64,000 bases of DNA from Aphanothece cf. minutissima CCALA 015 (GTDB lineage: Bacteria; Cyanobacteriota; Cyanobacteriia; PCC-6307; Cyanobiaceae). The stretch spans positions 88,831 to 152,830 of the forward strand of contig PVWP01000009.1 in NCBI GenBank assembly GCA_003003925.1, written 5' to 3'. Position 1 is the stretch's first letter; every line of letters starts with the position of its first letter. Both the position numbers and the translations under genes were made by a program. Below the pieces are notes generated by a model that made no database searches, was not told where the DNA came from, and saw only the letters and a program-made list of their open reading frames with translations. Positions 1 through 9,708 of the stretch are shown in pieces.

Positions 1-513
1 CAGGGCACGATGAACAACCTCAGCTTCGGCGATGCCCAGCGCCAGTACTACGAGACCATCTGCGGCGGCACTGGCGCCGGCGTGCTGGCGGATGGCACTG
101 GTTTCGCCGGCGCCAGCGCAGTGCAGAGCCACATGACCAATTCGCGCCTCACCGACCCGGAGATCCTCGAAGACCGCTTCCCGGTGCGCCTGGAGCGCTT
201 CGCCATCCGCCGCGGCAGCGGCGGCGCCGGCCGCTGGCCCGGCGGCGACGGTGTGGTCCGGCGGCTGCGCTTCCTGGCCCCGATGACCGCCTCGATTCTC
301 TCGGGTTCCCGGCGGGTGCCCCCCTTCGGCCTGGCGGGTGGCGGCGATGGGGCGCTCGGGCGCAACCGGCTGGAGCGGGCCGATGGCCAGCTCGAGGTGC
401 TGGGCGGCTGCGCCCAGGTGAGCGTCCAGCCGGGCGACCTGCTGGAGATCGCCACCCCCGGCGGCGGCGGCTTCGGCGGCCCGGATGCCGGTGGCGCGGG
501 AGCCTCGCTTTGA
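1..513 (+). CDS. Hydantoinase B/5-oxoprolinase family protein, C-terminal part (partial)
   Basis: The frame is open from the first base, so the gene begins outside the window; 170 residues are visible. They match the C-terminal end of the HyuB/oxoprolinase family: a Gly-rich stretch with CGGTGAG, the segment [15 protein letters not shown], and the closing [10 protein letters not shown] motif. The family hydrolyses 5-oxoproline or hydantoins in the cytoplasm with ATP. It overlaps the gamma-glutamyltransferase gene by 4 nt, which suggests co-translation and a shared gamma-glutamyl/glutathione recycling role. Whether the protein is a full 5-oxoprolinase or only the HyuB half cannot be told from this end. 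Confidence 0.85.
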   Translation, partial: QGTMNNLSFGDAQRQYYETICGGTGAGVLADGTGFAGASAVQSHMTNSRLTDPEILEDRFPVRLERFAIRRGSGGAGRWPGGDGVVRRLRFLAPMTASILSGSRRVPPFGLAGGGDGALGRNRLERADGQLEVLGGCAQVSVQPGDLLEIATPGGGGFGGPDAGGAGASL

Positions 514-2339
514 GCGCGGTTCGCCGGGGAGCCGCCGGGGCGGTACTGCTGCTGCTTGTGGGATGGGGCGCCGTCCCGCTGGCGCGGGCCCAGGCCGTGG
601 CGCCTCCCGCTGCCCTGGAGAGCAACGTGCTGCTGGAGGGGGAGCAGCGCTTCCGGCCCCAGTGGTCGGCCCGGGGCCTGGTGGCGGCCCAGGAGCCGCT
701 GGCCTCGGCGGCGGGGGCGGCGATCCTGCGCCAGGGGGGCAACGCGGTGGATGGGGCGGTGGCCACCGCCTTCGCCCTGGCGGTCACCCTGCCCCAGGCG
801 GGCAACCTGGGCGGTGGCGGCTTCCTGCTGCTCTGGCTGCCCGGCCCCTCGCCGGCCCGCCAGCGGGGCTGCCTGGTCGAGGCCTCTGGTGGCAACCCGG
901 CGGCCGGGCCTGAGCTGGCCATCGGCGGCGGCACGGCGGTGGCCGTGAACTTCCGCGAGACGGCCCCGGCGGCGGCCACGGCCACCATGTTCCTGGGCCC
1001 CGACGGCCAGGTGGACCGGGCCCGTGCCACCCGCAGCCTGCTCAGCACCGCCGTGCCCGGCAGCGTCGCCGGGCTGGCCCTGGCCCAGCGCTGCTACGGA
1101 CGCCTGCCCCTGGCCCAGGTGATGGCCCCGGCGATCCGGCTGGCGGACCAGGGCTTCCCGGTGAGCCGCGAGCTGAGCGATTCCCTGGCCGCCGCCGCCC
1201 CGCGGCTGCAGGCCGATCCCGTCTCCCGTCGCCTGTTCCTGCCGCCCCCGGTGCCCGGCACGCGGCTGCGCCAGGGCGAGCTGGCGGCCAGCCTGCGGCG
1301 CATCGCCGCCGAGGGGGAGCGGGGTTTCTACACCGGCCCGGTGGCCGACGCCCTGGTGGGGGCCATGGAGCGGGGCGGCGGCCTGATCACCCACAGCGAT
1401 CTGCGCGCCTACCGCGCCCGGCTGGTGCGGCCGTTGCGGCGCGAGTTCCGCGGCCACCCGGTGCTCACCATGCCGCCGCCCGGGGGCGGGCTCACCCTGC
1501 TGCAGCTGCTGGGGATTCTCGAACCCTTCGACCTGGCGGCCACCGGTCTCAACAGTGCGATCAGCCTCCATTCCATGGCCGAGGCCATGAACCTGGCCTA
1601 CCGCGACCGCAACGCCCTGCTCGGCGACCCCGACCAGGTGCCGGTGCCGGTGGAACGGCTGTTGTCGCCGGCCCACCTCGATGGCCTGCGCCGCCGCATC
1701 GATCCCCGGCGCCACACCCCGGCCCCGGCGCTGGAGGCGGCCGCCGCCCGTGAAGGCACCAACACCACCCACCTTTCGGTGGCCGACCGCCAGGGCGGGC
1801 TGGCGGCCCTCACCACCACCCTCAACTTCCCCTACGGCAACGGCATCAGCGTGCCGGGGATGGGTTTCCTGCTCAACAACGAGATGGACGACTTCACCGC
1901 CCTCCCCGGCAGCGCCAACGCCTTCGGTCTGCGTCAGGGGACGGCCAACGCCATCGCACCGGGCAAGCGCCCGCTCAGCTCCATGGCCCCCACCCTGGTG
2001 TTCCGCCCCGATGGCCGCCCCTGGCTCGCCACCGGCAGCCCCGGCGGCAGCCGCATCATCACCACCATCCTCCAGGTGCTGCTCAACCGGATGGTGCACG
2101 GTCTCAACCTGGCCGGTGCCGTGGCCGCCCCCCGCATCCACAGCCAGCTGTGGCCCGAGCGGATCGATGCAGAAGAAGGCCTCAGCCCCGACAGCCGCCG
2201 CCTGCTGGAGGCCATGGGCCACAGCGTCCGCCGGGCCCCGGCCATGGGGGCGGCCAACAGCGTCGAGGTGCTGGCGGAGGGCGGCAGCCTGGGGACGGTG
2301 GATCCGCGCCGGGCCGAAGGTCCGGCCGTGGCGGAATGA
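510..2339 (+). CDS. ggt: Gamma-glutamyltransferase (gamma-glutamyltranspeptidase)
   Basis: This 609-aa precursor has the family's usual length. An N-terminal signal peptide (Arg-Arg, Leu-rich core, ALA-like end near residue 28) sends it to the periplasm. The autoprocessing site and nucleophile lie in [13 protein letters not shown], with the catalytic Thr at about residue 419; GSPGGSRI downstream is the conserved glycine loop of the small subunit. The enzyme cleaves or transfers the gamma-glutamyl group of glutathione. The start is a TTG that overlaps the TGA of the preceding oxoprolinase-family gene, so both steps of the gamma-glutamyl cycle are probably translated together. The start codon is the least certain point. 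Confidence 0.93.
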   Translation: MSAVRRGAAGAVLLLLVGWGAVPLARAQAVAPPAALESNVLLEGEQRFRPQWSARGLVAAQEPLASAAGAAILRQGGNAVDGAVATAFALAVTLPQAGNLGGGGFLLLWLPGPSPARQRGCLVEASGGNPAAGPELAIGGGTAVAVNFRETAPAAATATMFLGPDGQVDRARATRSLLSTAVPGSVAGLALAQRCYGRLPLAQVMAPAIRLADQGFPVSRELSDSLAAAAPRLQADPVSRRLFLPPPVPGTRLRQGELAASLRRIAAEGERGFYTGPVADALVGAMERGGGLITHSDLRAYRARLVRPLRREFRGHPVLTMPPPGGGLTLLQLLGILEPFDLAATGLNSAISLHSMAEAMNLAYRDRNALLGDPDQVPVPVERLLSPAHLDGLRRRIDPRRHTPAPALEAAAAREGTNTTHLSVADRQGGLAALTTTLNFPYGNGISVPGMGFLLNNEMDDFTALPGSANAFGLRQGTANAIAPGKRPLSSMAPTLVFRPDGRPWLATGSPGGSRIITTILQVLLNRMVHGLNLAGAVAAPRIHSQLWPERIDAEEGLSPDSRRLLEAMGHSVRRAPAMGAANSVEVLAEGGSLGTVDPRRAEGPAVAE

Positions 2340-2349
2340 GGCCCAGCCC

Positions 2350-2865
2350 TCAGGCCTGGGGAGCCGCGGGGGCGGTGATCAGGTTGAAGGCGGAGAAGGC
2401 CAGGCCGAAGCCGAACAGGGTGCCGATGGCCCAGAGGCTGTCGGAGGGCCACTCGGCGATCAGCATCCCGCCGAGCACCACCGTGACGATGCCATCGAGC
2501 AGCACCAGGCCCCGGGCCTGCCCGGCACCGGCGGCGGCGCCCGCCAGCTCCATCACTCCCTCGACGGCCAGCAGCACGCCGATGAACAGGGTCAGGCTCA
2601 CGGTGCTGGCCACCGGGAAGGCCACCAGGCCGATGCCGCCCACCACGTACAGCACCCCGGAGATGGCGCGGAACACCTTGCTGCGGGTGTCATCGGCCGA
2701 GGTGAGCCGCAGCAGCTGGGAGACGCCCGCCGCCGCTGAAACTCCACCGAGGGCGATGGTCAGCAGGGTGGCCGAGACGAAGGGAAGGGCCAGACAGAGG
2801 ACGGCCGCCACGAGCAGCAGGCCGGCGGTGACCCAGCGCAGGGTGGGGGAAGCGGGGACGGACAA
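2350..2865 (-). CDS. HdeD-family (DUF308) membrane protein
   Basis: This 171-aa protein consists almost wholly of five to six hydrophobic segments separated by short Gly/Ala loops, the pattern of the HdeD/DUF308 family. The repeated stretches [19 protein letters not shown] and [18 protein letters not shown] look like the internal duplication typical of that family. In Escherichia coli HdeD is linked to acid resistance; the role in cyanobacteria is unknown. The gene converges on ggt with only 10 nt between the stop codons. The family assignment is good; the physiological role is not shown by the sequence. Confidence 0.8.
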   Translation of the reverse strand: MSVPASPTLRWVTAGLLLVAAVLCLALPFVSATLLTIALGGVSAAAGVSQLLRLTSADDTRSKVFRAISGVLYVVGGIGLVAFPVASTVSLTLFIGVLLAVEGVMELAGAAAGAGQARGLVLLDGIVTVVLGGMLIAEWPSDSLWAIGTLFGFGLAFSAFNLITAPAAPQA

Positions 2866-2921
2866 GGGCTTGGGGAGGCTGGTGGGAGGTTAGGCCGCTT
2901 TCCCGTGGCCGACCGCCGTGC

Positions 2922-3302
2922 TCAGCGCGGCGGGCCGTTGTAGAGGATCGCCACCACCCGGCGGCCGTCGGGGGCGATCTGGATCTCGGTTTCCGTGGTG
3001 GCCGGCAGCCCCTTGGCCTCCCAGCCGGGGGGGCCTCCGAGGAAGCGGTACACGAAGCCGTCGGCGTCGCTGCGCACCAGGCAGGGGTTGGTGGCCGCCG
3101 AGGTGGTGAACATGCAATTGGCCGGGGTGTACACCGTCAGCCCGCCGTTGCTGAGCACGGCCGCGTTGCGGGCCAGGTTGAGGGCCCGGACTTCGTTGAA
3201 GGGGATCCCCTGGGCCAGGGCCGGGGCCAGGGGGGCCACCGCCAGCAGGAACCCTGCGGCGACGGGCAGCAGGCGGGAGGCGGGCCGGAAACGGATGGCC
3301 AT
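2922..3302 (-). CDS. Small exported protein of unknown function
   Basis: The 126-aa product starts with a clear signal peptide (MAIRFRPAS followed by a Leu/Ala core, cleavage after ALAQ near residue 31). The mature part of about 95 residues has two cysteines, in ANCMFTT and NPCLVRS, about 13 residues apart, which could form a disulfide in the periplasm. I recognise no family. The frame stays open far upstream, but the signal peptide fixes the start at 3302. It is divergent from the K+ channel gene at 3390, with under 90 nt between them for both promoters. Confidence 0.7.
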   Translation of the reverse strand: MAIRFRPASRLLPVAAGFLLAVAPLAPALAQGIPFNEVRALNLARNAAVLSNGGLTVYTPANCMFTTSAATNPCLVRSDADGFVYRFLGGPPGWEAKGLPATTETEIQIAPDGRRVVAILYNGPPR

Positions 3303-3389
3303 GGAGATCCTCGCGGGTGTGTCCAGTATCCATGGGCTGAACGGATCCGCGTCCAGTGGCCGCTGGCCGCCGCAGGGGTTCGACCTACG

Positions 3390-4181
3390 TTGTCGGTTCC
3401 GATCCCACGCCCCTTGATCCGACCTCCGGCAGCGCCGGCGCCGCCGGAGGTTCTGGCGCGCCGGCGGCATCGCTTCTATCGCCGGCTGCTCGTGCTGTGC
3501 CTGCTGGTGATGCTGAGCCTGGCGTTTCCCCAGACGTTGAGCCTGGTCGGATCGGTGAGCTATCTCCTGATCACGGTCCTCACCACCCTGGAACTGAGCG
3601 GATGCCTGGCCGGCGGGGTCGGGCGTTCCTGGAGCGACCGTCTGTTCCTGGCGCTGGGATGCACCAACCCCTTCCTGCAGCTGTACTGGCTGCTGACCCC
3701 CGAGTCGCGGCGCCTCTCCGGGGTGCCCCTGCTGCTGATCACCACCCTGTTCATCGGCTGGAGCCTGGTGCGGCTGGTGCGGACCCTGGGCCGGGAGCCC
3801 CGGGCCACCCGGTCGGTGGTGGTCGGGGCGGTGGCCGGCTATCTGCTGCTCGGCCTCAGCGGCGGCCTGGTGCTGAGTGTGCTGGAAACGATCCAGCCCG
3901 GCAGCTTCCTGGCCAACACCGCCGATGGCCAGGCCGCCATTGTTCGCCCCCAGGCGGGTGGGCGCGCCCACAGCGTCTGGGAGCTGGATTTCGCCCGCAT
4001 CAATTACTTCGCCTTCGTCAGCCTCACCACCACCGGTTACGGCGACATCACTCCGGCCCGGCCCCCGGCGCGCATGGCCAGCGTGGTGCTGGGGATCGCC
4101 GGGCCGCTCTACATCGCCGTGATCCTGGGGGTGCTGATCAACCGGTTCAAGGGGCCGGAGGCGGGCGTTCCCGGCGACTGA
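3390..4181 (+). CDS. Potassium channel family protein (pore-loop ion channel)
   Basis: The 263-aa membrane protein has several hydrophobic segments in its first 170 residues and then a pore loop with the selectivity filter TTTGYGDI near residue 213, followed by a last transmembrane helix. TxGYGD is the K+ channel signature. There is no Arg-rich S4 helix, so voltage gating is unlikely, and no C-terminal RCK domain, so ligand control is not evident. The chosen start is a TTG; another start a little downstream is possible. Its 3' end overlaps the NDH-2 gene on the other strand by about 73 nt. Confidence 0.82.
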   Translation: MSVPIPRPLIRPPAAPAPPEVLARRRHRFYRRLLVLCLLVMLSLAFPQTLSLVGSVSYLLITVLTTLELSGCLAGGVGRSWSDRLFLALGCTNPFLQLYWLLTPESRRLSGVPLLLITTLFIGWSLVRLVRTLGREPRATRSVVVGAVAGYLLLGLSGGLVLSVLETIQPGSFLANTADGQAAIVRPQAGGRAHSVWELDFARINYFAFVSLTTTGYGDITPARPPARMASVVLGIAGPLYIAVILGVLINRFKGPEAGVPGD

Positions 4182-5593
4182 ATCGCGCCATCCGGCGGCA
4201 GGGCCCGCTCGAGGCCCACATCCACCCCGAGGTGCTGGTCGGGACGGCCGGTGATCAGCAGGGCCGTGCGCTGGCGGGTGGCGATCTGCCACATCCACTT
4301 GCTGAACAGGGCGATGCGGTTCTCGGTGTCGGGGATGAAGGCCAGATGGGCCAGGGCCCACAGGATCCAGCCCGCCAGACCGCTCACGTGCAGCCCGCGC
4401 AGGTCGGCCACCGCGTACCAGGGACCGATCACGGCCATGCTCCCCAGATCAAACCAGCGGAACGGCTCGCTGCGGCGCCCTTCGAGGCCGGCCAGGATGT
4501 CGCGCGCCACCCAGCCGCCCATCTGCACCGCCGGGCCCGCCATGCCCGGCAGCACCCGGCCGTCGCCGGTGTGGGCGTAGTGGCAGAGATCCCCCACCGC
4601 CCGGATCTCCGGGTGCCCCGGCAGCGAGAAGTCGGCCTCCACCTGCAGCCGCCCGCCCCGGTCGAGGGGGGCGCCGGTGCGTTCCGCCAGCAGCCGGCCC
4701 AGGCGCGAGGCACGCACCCCGGCGGTCCAGCAGATCGTGGCCGCCTCCAGGTCGCCGAGGCCATCGGCCCCGGCGTCCGATCCGTCCGCGGCGACAGCCG
4801 CGGGGCGCTTGAGGATCACCCGGCCGGGTTCGATCGCGGCCACCATCGTGTTCAGGCGCAGCTCCACGCCGGCGCGCTGCAGGTAGGCCGCGGCGTCGGC
4901 GGAGAGATCGGCCGGCATCGCCGGCAGCACCCGGTCCACCGCATCCAGCAGGATCACCCGGCACTGGGCTCGGTCGAGCTGCTTGAAGTCGCGCTCCACG
5001 GCGCGGTGCATCAGCTCGATCAGGGAGCCGGCCAGTTCGCAGCCCGCCGGCCCGGCCCCCACCACCACCACCGACTGCAGGAAGCGGCGCCGACCAGGGT
5101 CCCGGGTCTGCTCGGCCTCTTCGAGGGCCATCAGCAGCCGGCGGCGGATCTCGTCGGCGTGCTCGAGGATCTTCATCGGCGGCGCCAGGGGCCGCCACTC
5201 CTCGTGGCCGAAGTAGGTGCTGCCCGACCCGCTCGCCAGGACCAGGTGGTCGTAGGCGTAGCGGTGGTCGTTGAACACCACCTGCCTGGCGTCGGTGTCG
5301 ATGTCGACCACCTCGCCCAGCAGGATCTGAATGTTGGGGACCTGGCCCACCATCTGGCGCAGGGGGGACGCCACATCCGCCTCCGACACCAGACCGGAAG
5401 CCACCTGGTACAGCAGCGGCTGGAACAGGTTGAAGTTGCGCTTGTCGATCAGGGTGACGCGCACCGGCTGTCCCGCCAGGACATGGCAGGCCTTGAGCCC
5501 GGCGAACCCCCCGCCCACGATCACCACGTGGGGCCACTCGGCCATGGCGCTCTGGGGCGGATCCAGCTCGAGGAAGAAACGTTCTTGGGCCAT
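4109..5593 (-). CDS. ndh: Type II NAD(P)H:quinone oxidoreductase (NDH-2)
   Basis: This 494-aa flavoprotein has two dinucleotide-binding folds: VVIVGGGFAGLKA near the N terminus for FAD and VVVVGAGPAGCELAG near residue 175 for NAD(P)H. Further family marks are NFNLFQPLLYQVASG, CWTAGVRAS, and the late FAD contact AVGDLCHY. NDH-2 transfers electrons from NAD(P)H to the quinone pool without pumping protons, at the thylakoid or plasma membrane face. An ATG at 5545, directly before the FAD motif, is an alternative start. The frame remains open well upstream on this strand, which is a GC-rich artefact. The last 25 residues are antisense to the K+ channel gene. Confidence 0.92.
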   Translation of the reverse strand: MAQERFFLELDPPQSAMAEWPHVVIVGGGFAGLKACHVLAGQPVRVTLIDKRNFNLFQPLLYQVASGLVSEADVASPLRQMVGQVPNIQILLGEVVDIDTDARQVVFNDHRYAYDHLVLASGSGSTYFGHEEWRPLAPPMKILEHADEIRRRLLMALEEAEQTRDPGRRRFLQSVVVVGAGPAGCELAGSLIELMHRAVERDFKQLDRAQCRVILLDAVDRVLPAMPADLSADAAAYLQRAGVELRLNTMVAAIEPGRVILKRPAAVAADGSDAGADGLGDLEAATICWTAGVRASRLGRLLAERTGAPLDRGGRLQVEADFSLPGHPEIRAVGDLCHYAHTGDGRVLPGMAGPAVQMGGWVARDILAGLEGRRSEPFRWFDLGSMAVIGPWYAVADLRGLHVSGLAGWILWALAHLAFIPDTENRIALFSKWMWQIATRQRTALLITGRPDQHLGVDVGLERALPPDGAIQSPGTPASGPLNRLISTPRITAM

Positions 5594-5738
5594 CAAGCGG
5601 AGGGGGCCATCGGGCGGATCCCCGGGACTGAACCGTAGGCAGCCCGCCGCAGCGGAGCGGTAGTGATGGAAGCGGTTTGGTGGAAGCGGACGTCGGGAGG
5701 GCCCGCTGGGGCGGCCAGGGGCGCCGGGACTGCTAGCT

Positions 5739-5753
5739 TGAAAATGATTCCCA
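5739..5753 (+). promoter_or_regulatory. Putative Zur box in front of the zinc operon
   Basis: The 15-mer TGAAAATGATTCCCA has the 7-1-7 palindromic layout of Fur-family sites (TGAAAAT-G-ATTCCCA) and resembles known cyanobacterial Zur boxes. It sits 26 nt before the chosen ATG of a COG0523 GTPase that heads a znuACB operon. Zur blocks transcription when zinc is sufficient, so this placement fits. The match is by eye; a Fur site is the alternative, but the zinc genes downstream favour Zur. Confidence 0.65.
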
Positions 5754-5779
5754 TGCCCGGCCCTTTGGGCTCTGCACCG

Positions 5780-6766
5780 ATGCGCTCGGCTCCTGCCCCG
5801 GCACCTGATCGGGAACGCCTGCCCGTCACCGTCCTCACGGGCTACCTCGGCTCCGGCAAGACGACGCTGCTCAACCGCATCCTCACCCACGAGCACGGCC
5901 TCAAGGTGGCGGTGATCGTCAATGAATTCGGCGAGGTGGGCATCGACAACCAGCTCGTGATCGAGGCCGATGAGGAGATCTTCGAGATGAACAACGGCTG
6001 CATCTGCTGCACCGTTCGTGGTGATCTCATCCGCATCATCGGCAACCTGATGAAGCGCCGCGACCGCTTTGACCACCTCGTGATCGAGACCACCGGCCTG
6101 GCCGATCCGGCTCCCGTGATCCAGACCTTCTTCGTCGACGAGGACCTGCGGGAGCAGCTCCGGCTCGATGCCGTCGTCACCCTCGTCGATCTCCGGCATG
6201 TGGAGCAGCACTGGGAGAGCGAGGAGGTGCAGGAACAGCTGGCCTTCGCCGATGTGCTGCTGCTCAACAAGACCGACCTCGTGGAAGCCGAGGCCCTCGA
6301 GGCCATCCGCCAGCGCACCCGGGCCATCAATCCCCTGGCCCGGGTGATTCCCACCTGCCGGGCCGATGCGGCCATGGACCAGATCCTGGGCGTGGGGGCC
6401 TTTGAGCTCGAGCGGGCCCTGGCGATCGATCCGGAGTTCCTCGCCTCCGACCATGACCATGAGCATGACGATGCCGTCAGCTCGGTGGCCTTCATCGAGG
6501 AGCGGCCGATGAGTTATCAGAAGCTTGGCGAATGGATCGATCGGCTGGTGAGCGAGCGGGGTCCCGATCTGTTCCGCATGAAGGGCATCCTCCAGATCGA
6601 CGGCGAGAGCCACCGCTACGTCTTCCAGTCGGTGCACATGCTCATCGACAGCGCCCGGGATCGCCCCTGGCGTGCAGATGAAACCCCCCGAACCGATTTC
6701 GTGATCATCGGCCGCGATCTCGATGAACCCGCCCTGCGGGCCGGTTTCGAGGCCTGTGTCGCCTGA
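5780..6766 (+). CDS. COG0523-family GTPase, putative zinc metallochaperone
   Basis: This 328-aa G3E GTPase has the P-loop GYLGSGKTT at residues 21-29, the metal-binding CxCC motif at Cys74-Cys77 (GCICC), ETTGLADP, and the guanine-specificity motif NKTD. A short His/Asp-rich stretch (DHDHEHDD) follows, then the CobW C-terminal domain. Family members of this type deliver zinc to client proteins under zinc limitation. The frame is open further upstream, but a Zur-like box covers those earlier codons, so translation most likely starts at 5780. It is first in a run with a WD40 protein and ZnuACB, which points to zinc rather than cobalamin. Confidence 0.88.
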   Translation: MRSAPAPAPDRERLPVTVLTGYLGSGKTTLLNRILTHEHGLKVAVIVNEFGEVGIDNQLVIEADEEIFEMNNGCICCTVRGDLIRIIGNLMKRRDRFDHLVIETTGLADPAPVIQTFFVDEDLREQLRLDAVVTLVDLRHVEQHWESEEVQEQLAFADVLLLNKTDLVEAEALEAIRQRTRAINPLARVIPTCRADAAMDQILGVGAFELERALAIDPEFLASDHDHEHDDAVSSVAFIEERPMSYQKLGEWIDRLVSERGPDLFRMKGILQIDGESHRYVFQSVHMLIDSARDRPWRADETPRTDFVIIGRDLDEPALRAGFEACVA

Positions 6767-6773
6767 TCCGGCC

Positions 6774-7889
6774 ATGGCCCCTCCGCAGACCCTGGTGCGG
6801 GAGCGGCTCAGCGGCACCTGCGGCAATGCCATCACCGCCCAGGCCTGGTCGGCCGATGGTGAGTTCCTGGCGATGGCCACGGCCGGTGGTGAGCTGCTGC
6901 TGCTCGATTTCCGGGCGGGCTGCGAGGAGCTGTTGCGCGGGGAGCGGGACAGCAGCCTCGATGTGCTCGGCTTCAGTCCCGATGGCCGCTTTCTGATGGC
7001 GGCGGGCCAGAACGGCGACGTGCTGCTGTGGGAGATGGGGGGCACCGGGGTGCGGCCGATGGCCTTCGACCCCGTGCCGCTGCAGGCGGGCTGGCTGGAT
7101 GCGGCCGCCTGGCGGCCCCAGGGATCGCTGCTGGCGCTGGGGGCCGGCCGGCGGGTGCGGCTCTGGGATGGGGAGCGCCGGTCGCTGCGGGAGGAGAGCC
7201 AGGAGCTGGAGCGCACGGTGCTGGCCCTGGCCTGGAGCCGTGATGGCCATCGGCTGGCGGCCGCCTGCCACGGCGAGGTGCTCCTCTGGCGGCCGGACGA
7301 CCCCGGGGAGCCGCCCCAGCGCTGTGCCACGGGCTCGGCCGGCGTTGTTCTGGGCTGGTCCGACCAGGGAACCCTGCTGGCCAGCGGCCAGCTCGACGGC
7401 TCGCTGATGCTCTGGCCCGACGGCGCGGCCGGCCGCGGCTGGCAGTTCAGCGGCTTCCCCGGCAAGGTGCGGTCCCTGGCCTGGTGCGATCAGCCGGGGC
7501 GCCTGGCCCCCCTGCTGGCCGTGGCCTCCACCGACATCGCCGTGATCTGGAGCCAGCAGGATCGCGGCGCCAAGGGCTGGAAACCGGAGCCCCTGGTGCT
7601 GCATGAGGGCCGCGTCAACGCGGTCGCCTTCGCCCCCGGCAGCAGTCTGCTGGCCAGCGCCTCAAGCGATGGCACCGTGGCGCTCTGGGATGGCCGCGGC
7701 CGCCTGCAGCAGCTCCTGGAGGGCGACGGCCAGGCGATCACCTGTCTGAGCTGGCGTCCCGATGGCCGCCACCTCGCCGCCGGCGGCGACCAGGGGCAGT
7801 GGTGGCTCTGGCCGGTCACCCTGCCCCCGTCCGTCCGTTCTCGCCCCCAGCCTTCACGCCCACCCCGTTCCGGAGGTTTCGCCCCATGA
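6774..7889 (+). CDS. WD40-repeat protein linked to zinc uptake genes
   Basis: The 371-aa product is a run of about seven WD40 blades, seen as repeated endings such as LLASASSDGTVALWDG and HLAAGGDQGQWWLWPV. There is no signal peptide, so it should be a cytoplasmic beta-propeller scaffold. It starts 7 nt after the COG0523 GTPase stop and overlaps the znuA start (ATGA), so it is almost surely part of the zinc operon. A structural or chaperoning role in zinc allocation is inference from context only; no enzymatic motif is visible. Confidence 0.82.
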   Translation: MAPPQTLVRERLSGTCGNAITAQAWSADGEFLAMATAGGELLLLDFRAGCEELLRGERDSSLDVLGFSPDGRFLMAAGQNGDVLLWEMGGTGVRPMAFDPVPLQAGWLDAAAWRPQGSLLALGAGRRVRLWDGERRSLREESQELERTVLALAWSRDGHRLAAACHGEVLLWRPDDPGEPPQRCATGSAGVVLGWSDQGTLLASGQLDGSLMLWPDGAAGRGWQFSGFPGKVRSLAWCDQPGRLAPLLAVASTDIAVIWSQQDRGAKGWKPEPLVLHEGRVNAVAFAPGSSLLASASSDGTVALWDGRGRLQQLLEGDGQAITCLSWRPDGRHLAAGGDQGQWWLWPVTLPPSVRSRPQPSRPPRSGGFAP

Positions 7890-8920
7890 TCCAGCCCCCC
7901 GTCCGTCGTCCCGTTCTGGCCATGGCCGCCGGGCTCTCCGCCCTGCTCCTGGGCTGCCGCCCGGCGGTGCAGGCGCCGGAAGCCCAGACCGGCCGGACCG
8001 ACCGGCCCAGCGTGGTGACCACCTTCCTGCCGATCACCCTCTTCACCCGGGCCGTGGCCGGCGATTGCGCCGAGGTGACGGCCCTGATCCCCGCCGCCAG
8101 CGGTCCCCACGATTTCCAGGCCCGCCCCGGGGATGTGGCGGCGCTGAAGAACGCCCGGGTACTGGTGAAGAACGGTCTGGAAATGGAATCCTTCCTCGAC
8201 AAGCTGGTGAAGGGCGCCGAGAACCCCGACCTGAAGGTGATCGACTCCAGCAGCGGCATCCCCACCCTGGAGAACCCGGAGAAGCCCGCCAAGTCCCACG
8301 ATGACCATGGCGACGACCACGGCCATGGCGACGACCACGGCCATAACGACGACCACGCCGAGGCCGGCGGCCACGATCATGACCACGGCCATGACCATGG
8401 CCCGATCAATCCCCACATCTGGCTCGATCCGGTGCGCGCCGCCCAGCAGGTGGACAACATCCGTGATGGCCTGATCGCCGCCGACCCCGCCTGCGCCGAT
8501 GGCTACCGCCGCAATGCCACTGCCTTCACCGGCCAGCTGCGCCAGCTCAACACGGACTTCGAGAAGCAGCTGGCGCCGTTCCGGGGCAAGACCTTCGTGG
8601 TTCTGCACGACTTCGCCCCTTACTTCGCCGACCGCTATGGCCTCAAGGCCGAATACCTGGTCGATGTGCCGGAGCAGAACCCCTCGCCCGCCGATCTGGC
8701 CCGGGTGGCGGAGACGGTCAAGCGCACCCAGCTCAAGGCCCTGCTCAGCGAACCCCAGGAGGGCAACCGCTCCTTCAACGCCCTGGCCGGGGATCTGGGT
8801 ATCCGCATCAGCGTCTTCAACCCCCTGGAGACCGGCACCGAGGAGGCCTCCCGCAACCCCGGCACCTATGCCGACGTGATGCGCCGCAACGTCACCGACC
8901 TGGTGAGCGCCTTCCGCTGA
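7886..8920 (+). CDS. znuA: Zinc ABC transporter substrate-binding lipoprotein ZnuA
   Basis: This 344-aa cluster A-I (TroA/ZnuA) binding protein has a lipobox ending at Cys24 (SALLLGC), so it is probably membrane-anchored. A long His/Asp-rich loop spans about residues 138-172, just before the ligand-bearing segment PINPHIWLDP; such loops are typical of zinc rather than manganese carriers. VVLHDFAPYFADRYGL and the closing VFNPLETGTEE region carry further ligand positions. The ATG overlaps the TGA of the WD40 gene, and its own TGA overlaps the znuC ATG. Zinc specificity is further supported by the Zur-like box and the COG0523 gene at the head of the operon. Confidence 0.93.
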   Translation: MIQPPVRRPVLAMAAGLSALLLGCRPAVQAPEAQTGRTDRPSVVTTFLPITLFTRAVAGDCAEVTALIPAASGPHDFQARPGDVAALKNARVLVKNGLEMESFLDKLVKGAENPDLKVIDSSSGIPTLENPEKPAKSHDDHGDDHGHGDDHGHNDDHAEAGGHDHDHGHDHGPINPHIWLDPVRAAQQVDNIRDGLIAADPACADGYRRNATAFTGQLRQLNTDFEKQLAPFRGKTFVVLHDFAPYFADRYGLKAEYLVDVPEQNPSPADLARVAETVKRTQLKALLSEPQEGNRSFNALAGDLGIRISVFNPLETGTEEASRNPGTYADVMRRNVTDLVSAFR

Positions 8921-9708
8921 TGGCCGTGCTGGAGGTCGAGGGCCTGCGGGTGCTGCGCGACGGGGTGCTGGCGGTGGACGACGTCAGCTTCCAGCTCGCT
9001 GCCGAAAGCGACACCGCCCTGGTGGGGCCGAACGGGGCCGGCAAGAGCTCGCTGGTGGGGGCGATCCTCGGCCTGATCCCCCGCCAGTCCGGGGAGGTGC
9101 GGATCCTTGGCCACCGGCTGGGGCCCGCCGGCCAGCTGCCGGCACCGGTCCGGGCCCAGCTGGCCTTCCTGCCCCAGGCCCTGCCGCTTCAGGGGCGCCT
9201 GCCGCTGACCGTGGCCGAGTTCGTCGGTTTCGGCTGGGATCCTCCCGGTCCGCGCCTGCCCTGGAGCGGCGGCGGTGCACGCCGCTCCGCCGTGCGCTGC
9301 GCCCTGGCCAAGACCAGCTGCGGTCCCCTGGCCGAGCGCCTGCTGAGCGAGCTGTCGGGGGGCCAGCTGAAGCGGGTGCTGCTGGCCTTCTGCGTCGCGC
9401 GGCCCCGGCGCCTGCTGGTGCTGGATGAGGCCCAGGCCGGCCTGGATGCCCCCTCCACCGAGCAGTTCCACCGGCTGCTGTTCGACCTGCGCCGCAGTGA
9501 GGGCTGGACCGTGCTGCAGGTCTCCCACGACCTGGACATGGTGCGGCGCAGCTGCGACCAGGTGCTGTGCCTCAACCGCCAGCTGCGCTGCAGCGGCCGT
9601 CCCGAACTGGCCCTCTCCCGGGCCCAGCTGGAGCGGCTCTACGACCCGGCCGATGCCCCCGACCTCCGCCGGCCCCGTGCACCCGAGGGCAGCCCCCGGA
9701 TCCGATGA
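8920..9708 (+). CDS. znuC: Zinc ABC transporter ATP-binding protein ZnuC
   Basis: This 262-aa ABC ATPase has Walker A GPNGAGKSS, signature LSGGQLKR, Walker B LLVLDEAQAGLD and the switch His in VLQVSHDLD. Its start overlaps the znuA stop (TGATG) and its end overlaps the znuB start, as expected for the transporter's energy subunit. The C-terminal tail is proline/arginine-rich and does not look conserved. It should sit on the cytoplasmic face of the plasma membrane with ZnuB. Confidence 0.92.
   Translation: MAVLEVEGLRVLRDGVLAVDDVSFQLAAESDTALVGPNGAGKSSLVGAILGLIPRQSGEVRILGHRLGPAGQLPAPVRAQLAFLPQALPLQGRLPLTVAEFVGFGWDPPGPRLPWSGGGARRSAVRCALAKTSCGPLAERLLSELSGGQLKRVLLAFCVARPRRLLVLDEAQAGLDAPSTEQFHRLLFDLRRSEGWTVLQVSHDLDMVRRSCDQVLCLNRQLRCSGRPELALSRAQLERLYDPADAPDLRRPRAPEGSPRIR

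Noticed and set aside
48-2222. A 724-codon open frame antisense to the oxoprolinase and ggt genes
   Set aside because: Its translation is Gly/Gln/His/Arg-rich with no domain, as expected for the complement of GC-rich genes; the sense strand encodes clear enzymes.
5594-7465. A long upstream extension of the NDH-2 frame covering the COG0523 GTPase and WD40 genes in antisense
   Set aside because: The conserved FAD-binding start begins just after 5593; the extension has no homology pattern and lies opposite real genes.
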